From CAKSHC01 sp045595395 (GTDB lineage Bacteria; Bacillota; Clostridia; Oscillospirales; UMGS1783), in contig JAZOAH010000028.1 of NCBI GenBank assembly GCA_045595395.1, positions 62,001-126,000 on the forward strand: a DNA stretch of 64,000 nucleotides, read 5' to 3'. The position numbers and the translations under genes are program-made. Shown here piece after piece: positions 1 through 7,329 of this stretch (position 1 is its first letter; each line of letters opens with the position of its first letter). The notes below the pieces were generated by a model. The model saw nothing but the letters and a program-made list of their open reading frames with translations. It was not told the origin of the DNA and ran no database searches.

Positions 1-1632
1 GGCGAGCAGGAGGGCTGGCAAACATCCCTTCCTACTCATGAAAACACCATCGTTCCTTCGGTATGGAACACGACAATGGGTCTGCTGGAATACGAAGGCG
101 CAGCTTGGTATGAAAAGAAATTTTATACCCCGGGCGGCACCCTTCGCTTTGTCTTTGAAGCCGTCACGACGCAAGCCGATATCTGGCTCGACGGCATCAA
201 GCTCGGCGAGCACTACGGCGGCTTTTGCCAGTTTGAACTGATTGCTAATGAGGTCACCCCCGGCATGCACACCCTTACCGTGCGCGCCGATAATCGGTTT
301 GATGCCCGCTCCATTCCCCTGGCACACTCCGATTGGTGGCATTACGGCGGCATCCCCCGCAGCGTCAGCGTCGAACGCCTCTCCGGCCTGTGCATCCTTT
401 GCAACCATTTTGACTACAACTTGTCCGACGATCTGTCGAGCGCTACGGCTCATTTTACGGCCGAGATCTATAATGCTGAGCCCAGCGCCGTAACGGCACC
501 GATCACCTTCCTCTTTGACGGACAACCCGTCTATGTCGAAGAGGTTACTTTGAACGCCTATCAGACAGCAACTGTCACAACCTCCGATTTCACTGTGGAT
601 TCGGTGCGCCTGTGGGATACCCAATCGCCCAATCTCTATGATATTGCCGTTATCTCCGATACCGACGATCTGCTTGACCGTACCGGTCTGCGTAAGATCG
701 AGGTCAAGGGCACTCAACTGCTGCTCAATAACAAGCCTCACGAGATCCGCGGCGTTAACCGCCACGAAGAAAACACCGATCATGGCGTCGCCTTCCCTCC
801 CGCATTGATGAAGCGTGATATCGACATCATCCTCGGCCTGAACGCCAATGCTGTTCGCGGCTCTCACTATCCCAACTCCCGCATCTTTGTCGATATGCTC
901 GACGAATGCGGCCTCACCTTCTGGAGCGAGATCCCCATGTGGGGCAACGGCTACACCCAAGAAATGATCGCTGATCCCTTCGTGCATGAGCGTGCTCTGC
1001 AAATGCATAAGGAAATGATCCGACATTATTATAACCATCCCTCAATCATTATCTGGGGCATGTTCAACGAGAATCCCAGCCAGTTCCCCGAGGTGCGCAC
1101 TCTGGCTCAGACGCTATACGCCTATCTCAAAGAAAATGGCGGTCAGCGCCTGATCTCCTATGCCTGCAACCGCCCCGAAATTTGTTTGTGCCTGGATGTC
1201 TGCGATCTCATCAGCATCAACCGCTACGACGGCTGGTACTCCGAATCCCGCAACAGTTGGAAAGAGCACACCCTGGATGTCATTCATAACCGTGTGAAAG
1301 AACTGAATATCCAGCCCAAACCCGTCATCCTCAGCGAATTCGGCGCCGCCGCCATCTACGGCCACCACACCTTCGACGACCTCAAATGGACCGAAGAATA
1401 TCAAGCCTCCCTGCTGGTCTCCGCCCTCGAAACCTTCCGTGCAGATCCCTGGGTGGTCGGCTACTACATTTGGCAGTTCTGCGACATCCGTACTTCTCCC
1501 GAAAACGGCCTCAACCGTGCCCGCCACTATAATAACAAGGGCATACTCAACGAGTACAGACGCCCCAAACAGGCCTATTTTGCCGTGAAAGATACCTTTA
1601 AGAAATTTGCAGAGGACAATGAAAATGAATAA
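1..1632 (+). CDS. GH2 beta-glucuronidase-family uronidase (5' end outside window)
   Basis: Exo-acting retaining glycosidase expected to release a terminal uronic acid from oligosaccharides or conjugates, supplying the uronate enzymes encoded next. The frame is open to base 1, so the N-terminus lies upstream of the window and the ATG at 76 is internal. Visible order: sugar-binding jelly-roll domain, immunoglobulin-like domain, TIM barrel. The acid/base Glu is in FNENP (codon 1069-1071) and the nucleophile Glu in LSEFG (codon 1336-1338). NNKG at 1531-1542 matches the NxK motif that contacts the substrate carboxylate in beta-glucuronidases and is absent from beta-galactosidases. No signal peptide can be judged because the start is missing. 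Given the galacturonate-branch neighbours, beta-galacturonidase activity is the main alternative. Confidence 0.9.
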   Translation, partial: GEQEGWQTSLPTHENTIVPSVWNTTMGLLEYEGAAWYEKKFYTPGGTLRFVFEAVTTQADIWLDGIKLGEHYGGFCQFELIANEVTPGMHTLTVRADNRFDARSIPLAHSDWWHYGGIPRSVSVERLSGLCILCNHFDYNLSDDLSSATAHFTAEIYNAEPSAVTAPITFLFDGQPVYVEEVTLNAYQTATVTTSDFTVDSVRLWDTQSPNLYDIAVISDTDDLLDRTGLRKIEVKGTQLLLNNKPHEIRGVNRHEENTDHGVAFPPALMKRDIDIILGLNANAVRGSHYPNSRIFVDMLDECGLTFWSEIPMWGNGYTQEMIADPFVHERALQMHKEMIRHYYNHPSIIIWGMFNENPSQFPEVRTLAQTLYAYLKENGGQRLISYACNRPEICLCLDVCDLISINRYDGWYSESRNSWKEHTLDVIHNRVKELNIQPKPVILSEFGAAAIYGHHTFDDLKWTEEYQASLLVSALETFRADPWVVGYYIWQFCDIRTSPENGLNRARHYNNKGILNEYRRPKQAYFAVKDTFKKFAEDNENE

Positions 1633-2905
1633 ACAAATTCGCTTTGTACAGTTCGGCGAGGGTGGCTTCTTGCGCGGCTTCGTCGATTGGATGATACAAA
1701 AAATGAATGACACAGGCGCTCTCAATGCCCGTGTCGATGTCGTTCAGCCCATTGCGCAGGGCCTGGGCCATCTGCTCAATGAGCAAAAGGGTGTCTACAC
1801 CCACATCATCCGCGGCGCCGAAGGCGTCGAAATCTCCAAGATCGACGTCATTGATTCCTGCGTCAACCCCTTCGAAAACTATGACGCCTATCTGAAACTG
1901 GCCGAACACCCCGATCTGCGATTTGTCGTGTCCAATACCACCGAGGCCGGCATCGTCTTTACCGATACCGACAAGATCAAAGATACACCCAACATCTCCT
2001 TCCCCGGCAAACTCACCCTGTTCCTGCTCCACCGCTATCAGGCAGGCCTCCCCGGCCTCGTCTTCCTGCCCTGCGAGCTGATCGACCGCAACGGCGATAA
2101 TCTGAAAAAAGCCGTCTTGCAGTATGTCGATCTGTGGCAGCTCGACGGCGGCTTTATCCGCTGGATCGAAGAGGAAAACATCTTCTGCAACACCCTGGTC
2201 GACCGCATCAATACCGGCTACCCCAAGGATGAAACGATCGAACTGGATTATGAGGATAAACTCATCAACACTTCCGAATATTTCCACCTCTGGGTCATCG
2301 AAACCGACCATGATCTCGAGGCCGAACTCCCCTTCTCCAAGGCCGGCCTCAATGTTATTGTCACCAAGGATGCCCTGGAACGCTATCGCACCCGTAAAGT
2401 TCGTCTGCTTAACGGCGCCCATACCTCTATGGTGGCTCATGCCCTGCTCTCCGGCCTGGAAACGGTCAAGGACTGCATGGACGACGATGCTATGAGCGCC
2501 TTTATCCGCACCTGCCTGTTTGAAGAGATCATTCCTACCCTTGATCTGCCCCAGGAGGAGCTGGTGGCTTACGCTAACGATGTACTGACTCGTTTTGCCA
2601 ATCCCTATATCAAACACTATCTGGCCTCCATCTCCCTCAATTCCATCAGCAAATTCAAGGTGCGTGTCCTTCCCTCCATTCTCGAGTACAAGAAACGCTT
2701 CGGCGCCTATCCCAAGCACCTGATCTACGGCTTTGCCCGCCTGCTGGAATTCTACCGTGTCGGCACACCCAACGACGATCCGACTGTCATCGACTTCATC
2801 CGTACCCACTCTGTTGAGGATATCCTGGCCAACACCGATTTCTGGGGTCAGGATCTGAGCGATATGAAAGAGGTGCTCTCTCATGCAATTACATCCGCTC
2901 GATAA
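1625..2905 (+). CDS. uxaB: Tagaturonate reductase (altronate oxidoreductase)
   Basis: NADH-dependent reduction of D-tagaturonate to D-altronate in the galacturonate branch of hexuronate catabolism; cytoplasmic. 426 residues, mannitol-dehydrogenase long-chain family. The N-terminal Rossmann segment FVQFGEGGFLRGFVDW is typical of UxaB rather than of fructuronate reductase UxuB, which starts with an HLGxGAFHRAH-like motif. The family motif KVRLLNGAH (about residues 258-266) carries the catalytic Lys, Asn and His. The ATG at 1625 is chosen over the in-frame TTG at 1607 because AGAGGA (1611-1616) sits 8 bases upstream of it. It overlaps the end of the uronidase gene by 8 bases and its own end overlaps uxaA by 23 bases, so translation is probably coupled. 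Shorter than the E. coli enzyme (about 480 residues) but with all core motifs. Confidence 0.92.
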   Translation: MNKQIRFVQFGEGGFLRGFVDWMIQKMNDTGALNARVDVVQPIAQGLGHLLNEQKGVYTHIIRGAEGVEISKIDVIDSCVNPFENYDAYLKLAEHPDLRFVVSNTTEAGIVFTDTDKIKDTPNISFPGKLTLFLLHRYQAGLPGLVFLPCELIDRNGDNLKKAVLQYVDLWQLDGGFIRWIEEENIFCNTLVDRINTGYPKDETIELDYEDKLINTSEYFHLWVIETDHDLEAELPFSKAGLNVIVTKDALERYRTRKVRLLNGAHTSMVAHALLSGLETVKDCMDDDAMSAFIRTCLFEEIIPTLDLPQEELVAYANDVLTRFANPYIKHYLASISLNSISKFKVRVLPSILEYKKRFGAYPKHLIYGFARLLEFYRVGTPNDDPTVIDFIRTHSVEDILANTDFWGQDLSDMKEVLSHAITSAR

Positions 2906-4253
2906 TGTCGAAGTCCGTGAGGACAAACATAAATACGCCCTGTCTGCCATCGCCCAAGGCCAAAACATCATCAAATACGGCTTTCCCATCGGCCATGCCA
3001 CCCGTGATATCCAAAAAGGCGAAAAGGTCGATCCTACCAATCTCCGCTCCAACCTGGAAGGCCGAGGCGGCTGGGAATACACCCCGTTCACCCATCCCCG
3101 TAATACTGTAAAGCAGAACACCTTTATGGGGTATGTCCGCAAAAACGGTCAGGTCGGTATTCGCAATGAGCTGTGGATCGTTCCCACCGTCGGCTGCGTC
3201 AACGGCATTGCCCGCACCTTGGCCGAAAAGAGCCGGGCTCATGCCCTCTGCCATCCCTTCGGCTGCTCGCAGCTGGGCGGCGACCATCAAACGACCATGA
3301 AGATCCTGCGCGGCCTGGTCAAGCATCCGAATGCTGGCGGCGTTTTGGTGCTGGGCCTGGGCTGTGAAAACAACGGCATTGAAACATTTCGTAAGTTCTT
3401 GGGCGAATATGATCCCGACCGTATCCGCTTTCTGAATGTGCAGGACTGTTCTGATGAACTGGAAGAGGGGTTGGCCATTCTCCGTCAACTTCGTGCCATC
3501 CTGGATCAGGATGAGCGCACGCCCATTCCCCTGTCGAAATTACGCATTGCCGTCAAATGCGGCGGCAGCGATGCTTACAGCGGCATCACCGCCAATCCCG
3601 TCGTCGGCCACACCGCCGATCTCTTCTATGACTATGATGCCACCATTCTTATGAGTGAGATCCCCGAGGTCTTCGGCGCCGAGCAGGTGCTGCTGGCACG
3701 CAGTGTCGACCGTAAGACCTTTGATAAAACGGCTCACATGATCCAAGCCTTCCGTCAGTATTTCATCGACCACGGTGAGGGCATAGCCGACAATCCTTCC
3801 CCCGGCAACATCGCCGGCGGCATCTCCACCTTGGAAGAAAAATCACTCGGCTGTGTTCAAAAGGCCGGCCGCCTGCCCCTGTGCGGCGCTCTCAATTTCG
3901 GCGAGACCCCCGACGGCAGCGGTCTGTATATGGTCAACGGCCCGGGCAACGACATGGTGGCCGTCACCACCTTGGCCGCCTCCGGCGCCCACATGATCCT
4001 CTTCACGACAGGCCGAGGTACCCCCTTGTGTGGCCCTGTCCCCACCATTAAGATCGCCACCAACACCCCTCTTTATCAGAGCAAGAAGCATTGGATTGAC
4101 TTTAATGCCGGCGTAGCTCTCGACGGCGACATGGCGGGTGTCAGCCAAGATCTCTTTGATCTGTGCATCCAAACAGCCGAAGGTCGAACCACCGTTGGCG
4201 AACAGTACGGCTATCAGGACATTGCCATCTTTAAGAACGGTATCACCTTGTAA
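2883..4253 (+). CDS. uxaA: Altronate dehydratase
   Basis: Dehydrates D-altronate to 2-keto-3-deoxygluconate, the step after UxaB; Fe2+-dependent in studied members. 456 residues. An N-terminal SAF-like segment (about 1-80) is followed by the UxaA catalytic region with GYVRKNGQVGIRNE, PFGCSQLGGDH, LGLGCENN, KCGGSDAYSGITANP and TTGRGTPLCGP. The conserved Cys and His in these motifs are those expected to hold the metal. The start lies 23 bases inside uxaB, behind an AGAGGTG site. With uxaB this forms two consecutive steps of one pathway; the isomerase uxaC and the kinase/aldolase (kdgK, kdgA) are not in the window and may lie upstream. Confidence 0.93.
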   Translation: MQLHPLDNVEVREDKHKYALSAIAQGQNIIKYGFPIGHATRDIQKGEKVDPTNLRSNLEGRGGWEYTPFTHPRNTVKQNTFMGYVRKNGQVGIRNELWIVPTVGCVNGIARTLAEKSRAHALCHPFGCSQLGGDHQTTMKILRGLVKHPNAGGVLVLGLGCENNGIETFRKFLGEYDPDRIRFLNVQDCSDELEEGLAILRQLRAILDQDERTPIPLSKLRIAVKCGGSDAYSGITANPVVGHTADLFYDYDATILMSEIPEVFGAEQVLLARSVDRKTFDKTAHMIQAFRQYFIDHGEGIADNPSPGNIAGGISTLEEKSLGCVQKAGRLPLCGALNFGETPDGSGLYMVNGPGNDMVAVTTLAASGAHMILFTTGRGTPLCGPVPTIKIATNTPLYQSKKHWIDFNAGVALDGDMAGVSQDLFDLCIQTAEGRTTVGEQYGYQDIAIFKNGITL

Positions 4254-4264
4254 GGAGAAATATT

Positions 4265-5428
4265 ATGTTTATCAGCGAATATTACAATCATGCCGATATC
4301 ATCACCCCCGATGACGGGCATCATTATTTCTTTGGCTATTACGATATGCGCCCCTATTCCAATGGCCGTCACCTCACCCTGCGCGTTCCTTTCATGGATC
4401 GCCAGCCCGAAGTCGACGATGAGGCTGAGATCGGCTATGTAAAAGATAAAGTCTTTACCCCCTTCGCCACAACAACCGCCTGGAACTTCCAGCAATCGGC
4501 CATGTTGCAATGGCATCCTTCGCTGGAGGACACCGTTTATTACAATGAATTTGTGGACGGCAACTGCGTCACCACCACCCACAACATCACCACCGGACAA
4601 AAGAAGCACACCGATCGCCCGGCCGCCTGCATCTCCCCCGACGGAAAGTGGGGCTTATCGGTCAACTTTGGCCGCATCTTCGATTTCCGTGCCGGCTACG
4701 GCTACGCCGGCTGCAAAGACGAACAGGCTAACGTGCCTCAGCCGGAAAACGACGGCGTATTTTTGGTTGATATGGAAAGCGGCAAATCCCGACTCCTTGT
4801 TGACTATCCCACTCTTGGCAAGGTTGGCGGCTTTGAGCCCAACGAAAAACTCCTGGTCAACCACATCACCTTTAACACCGACAGCACCCGCTACTGCATG
4901 CTGGTCCGCAACTTCATCCTCCATAAGACCGGCCGCATCATTTGGGTCACCTCGCTGATGGTCGGCGATCTGGAAGGTAATGTCAAAACCATCTTGGATA
5001 AGACCTATGTATCCCACTATGTATGGCTTGACAGCAATCACTTGATTGCCCATTGCTCCCCCGACCCTGCCATTAAGAGTCTGTATTGCATCAATATGAC
5101 CGACGGCACCTATGTCAACTGGGATATGCCCTATTACCACAACACCAAGGTGATCGGCGATATCCACTGTAACGTAACCCCCGGTTGTGATTACGTCATC
5201 GGCGACGGCTACCCCATCGACGGCTACCGTTACCTGATGTCCTACAACATGAAGACGGGCACCCACCGCGAATTGTTCCGTTGCAAAACCTCCATGCCCC
5301 AAAACACCGACATTCGCTGTGACCTGCACGCCCGCTTCATCGACGACGGCAAATACATTTCCTTCGACACCACCATGAACGACAAGCGTCAGATCGCCGT
5401 CATCCCCACCTCCGCCCTCAATTTCTAA
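4265..5428 (+). CDS. Uncharacterised beta-propeller-like protein of the uronate operon
   Basis: Function not recognised with confidence. 387 residues, no signal peptide, no membrane segment. Repeated short blocks of the form SPDGKWGLSVNF, LVDMESGKSRLL and INMTDGTYVNW are what WD40/TolB-like propeller blades look like. Distinctive motifs are YFFGYYDMRPY near the N-terminus and TAWNFQQSAMLQWHP (about residues 75-90), which I associate with a family of unassigned proteins in polysaccharide-utilisation loci. It does not resemble the oligogalacturonate lyase (PL22) N-terminus. Ulvan and related uronan lyases (PL24/PL25) are seven-bladed propellers, so a lyase or uronide-binding role is possible but is inference. 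The gene follows uxaA by 11 bases with a TAAGGAG site, so it is clearly in the operon, and a terminator follows. Confidence 0.75.
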   Translation: MFISEYYNHADIITPDDGHHYFFGYYDMRPYSNGRHLTLRVPFMDRQPEVDDEAEIGYVKDKVFTPFATTTAWNFQQSAMLQWHPSLEDTVYYNEFVDGNCVTTTHNITTGQKKHTDRPAACISPDGKWGLSVNFGRIFDFRAGYGYAGCKDEQANVPQPENDGVFLVDMESGKSRLLVDYPTLGKVGGFEPNEKLLVNHITFNTDSTRYCMLVRNFILHKTGRIIWVTSLMVGDLEGNVKTILDKTYVSHYVWLDSNHLIAHCSPDPAIKSLYCINMTDGTYVNWDMPYYHNTKVIGDIHCNVTPGCDYVIGDGYPIDGYRYLMSYNMKTGTHRELFRCKTSMPQNTDIRCDLHARFIDDGKYISFDTTMNDKRQIAVIPTSALNF

Positions 5429-5434
5429 AAAAAC

Positions 5435-5467
5435 AAAAAGTGGATGCCTTAATCGCATCCACTTTTT
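5435..5467. terminator. Bidirectional intrinsic terminator
   Basis: A 13-bp stem, AAAAAGTGGATGC pairing with GCATCCACTTTTT around a 7-base loop, lies between the convergent uronate operon and the SGNH hydrolase gene. A-run on one side and T-run on the other allow it to work in both directions. Confidence 0.88.
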
Positions 5468-5472
5468 CTTTC

Positions 5473-6375
5473 TTATCGCTTCATGAACTGCTTGACTTGC
5501 TCTATGTACTGAGCCTGTTTCGGTTTATGCTCCTGATAGGAATCAACGCGAAAGCGCGCAACAGGATCAAACGCCTCCGGATTGGCCTGCGCTTGACGCT
5601 GACGATCCGCCATAGCCACCCTGCGTTCCTCATGGGTCATATCCGCATAGGTAGGGATACATAAAAATTCTGCCGTTATGATACTGCGCAGTTTTTGCGT
5701 CACTTCATGCCACTGCTCTATGTCAGAGGGAATCTCGTCCCAGTCTTTCATGGAAATCCCTTGAAAGTCGAGAAATGTCTTCGCCATAAGGGCATGACCT
5801 TTTTCGGTAGGATGAACTCGGTCGGGATTATAGAGAGTTTGCAAATCCTTCGCCTCCATAGCGGCATGATAATCACATAGCGGTATACCCTGCTCTTTAG
5901 CAATCTGCCGCACCACCTCGGCATAAACCGCAAAAAGTTTAGCGCCACCACGAAGCGGCTCAATCGGAGAAGAAATATACTCGGCATAGGGCATGGGCGT
6001 GCAAAGGATCAGCGTTATATCTCGCTCGCAGGTAAGTCGATAAAAGCACACAAGATTCTCGCGATATCTCTCATAGGCAGTCTGCAAAATCTCATAATGC
6101 TCAGCAGAAGGAAGGTTGGCCAACGCCCACCGGCGGGAATCGTTAGCCCCGGTCATAAGTACAATATGAGTAGGCTCATAGATCGAAATATCTTCATCAA
6201 AAATACGGATGGTGTTTCCTAAATTTCCGCCCGAAATGCCGCAGTTGTAAAACTCGACATGGCTGTCGGGAAAGTCGTTGCGATATTGCGCCACGATATA
6301 TTTCAAGTACAACCCAATGCAGGTAATACTGTCGCCGACAAAGCATACACGAGCACCGTCCGGGAATCGATACAT
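5473..6375 (-). CDS. SGNH/GDSL-family hydrolase (putative carbohydrate esterase)
   Basis: Predicted cytoplasmic serine esterase of 300 residues. Block I is FVGDSI with the nucleophile at about Ser16; the oxyanion-hole Gly is in CGISGGNLG and the Asn in GANDS; block V is DRVHPTEKGH with the Asp-x-x-His pair. No signal peptide is visible. AGGAGG lies about 10 bases before the ATG. The gene is downstream of an AraC regulator on the same strand and converges on the uronate operon, so removal of acetyl groups from imported uronic sugars or oligosaccharides is a reasonable inference; a lysophospholipase or other acyl esterase cannot be excluded. Confidence 0.85.
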   Translation of the reverse strand: MYRFPDGARVCFVGDSITCIGLYLKYIVAQYRNDFPDSHVEFYNCGISGGNLGNTIRIFDEDISIYEPTHIVLMTGANDSRRWALANLPSAEHYEILQTAYERYRENLVCFYRLTCERDITLILCTPMPYAEYISSPIEPLRGGAKLFAVYAEVVRQIAKEQGIPLCDYHAAMEAKDLQTLYNPDRVHPTEKGHALMAKTFLDFQGISMKDWDEIPSDIEQWHEVTQKLRSIITAEFLCIPTYADMTHEERRVAMADRQRQAQANPEAFDPVARFRVDSYQEHKPKQAQYIEQVKQFMKR

Positions 6376-6397
6376 ACTATTCGTATCCTCCTATAAG

Positions 6398-7207
6398 TTA
6401 GATTTGTGAGAGGTATTGCTTGGGGGTCAGGCTGAAGACACGCTTGAAGGCGCGGATGAGGTTACAAGCGTCGGTAAAGCCACACTCCTCGGCCGTCTGT
6501 TGCTCGGTTTTTCCTTGCCGCAGAAGGGTTAGCGCATTTTTGATGCGGCAACGGGTGAGGTATTCATTGACCGTGATGCCGACATATTTTTTGAAAGCGG
6601 TCATGAGGGTGGTGCGGCTGACGCCTAACATTTGTGCCAATTCTTCGGCCACGATGCGATCGGCATAGTGGGCGCTGATATAGGTTAAGGCTTCGGTCAC
6701 ACACGGCGGGATCATGCCGCTGTCGGACTCATTCGGAACAGCCTCCTGCACCAAGGAAAGGAAATACATAACCAACATTTTCTGCCGAAACCGACTGTTT
6801 TCGGCTTGAATTTGCTCAAAAATCGCCAAAAATCGCTCGGCTTTTGCCTCATTTAGGCGCAAAACCCGCCCGTTTTTGCCGAAAATTGTCATGATTTTTT
6901 GCAGTTGCGGCAGAAAATCAGCCAGAAAATCGGCCGAAAAAACCAGATTTTTGCGTTTATACAGCAACTCGGGATCAAAGGTGATATAGTGGGGGGTCAT
7001 GGGGCGCATGAGCACCAGACGGGGGTGCTCCCCGCCGTCAGCCAGATCAGGCAAAAGCACATTCACTCGGCCCGATAAGATCAAACTGATCTCATAATAT
7101 TCGTGCATATGATAATCGGTCATCTGCGGCCGATATCCCTCGTACCCGTCGACCCGAATATCATGCCACTTGCTTTTATAACCGAATTGTGCCAAAGCTA
7201 CCGACAT
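6398..7207 (-). CDS. AraC-family transcriptional regulator
   Basis: 269 residues. The N-terminal half has a cupin-type sensor region (HMHEYYEISLILSGRVNVLL around residues 35-55) typical of sugar-responsive AraC regulators. The C-terminal 100 residues hold the two helix-turn-helix units (LAQMLGVSRTTLMTAFKKYV and QTAEECGFTDACNLIRAFKR). GGAGGGG stands just before the ATG. It is 22 bases upstream of the SGNH hydrolase gene and divergent from metG. It is the only dedicated regulator next to the uronate genes, so control of the hydrolase, and perhaps of the uronate operon, is likely by context but not shown by a visible operator. Confidence 0.93.
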   Translation of the reverse strand: MSVALAQFGYKSKWHDIRVDGYEGYRPQMTDYHMHEYYEISLILSGRVNVLLPDLADGGEHPRLVLMRPMTPHYITFDPELLYKRKNLVFSADFLADFLPQLQKIMTIFGKNGRVLRLNEAKAERFLAIFEQIQAENSRFRQKMLVMYFLSLVQEAVPNESDSGMIPPCVTEALTYISAHYADRIVAEELAQMLGVSRTTLMTAFKKYVGITVNEYLTRCRIKNALTLLRQGKTEQQTAEECGFTDACNLIRAFKRVFSLTPKQYLSQI

Positions 7208-7267
7208 ACGCTCCCCTCCTATTGCTCCATTATATCAAATCTTTTGCGGCTTTTCAACTGATAAGGA

Positions 7268-7296
7268 TTGAAATATCTGGGAAAAGGGAGTATAAT
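7268..7296 (+). promoter_or_regulatory. Sigma-A promoter of metG
   Basis: TTGAAA (7268-7273), 17-bp spacer, TATAAT (7291-7296), 34 bases before the metG start codon. Confidence 0.75.
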
Positions 7297-7329
7297 ATAT
7301 GATTAGTAATGATAAAGGTGGTATCCGTC

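Noticed and set aside
76..78. ATG at 76 as start of the GH2 enzyme
   Set aside because: The frame stays open to base 1 with plausible family residues before it (VPSVWNTTMGLL); the real start is outside the window.
1598..3142. Minus-strand open frame across uxaB and uxaA
   Set aside because: Overlaps two clearly coding genes, no motif or ribosome binding site.
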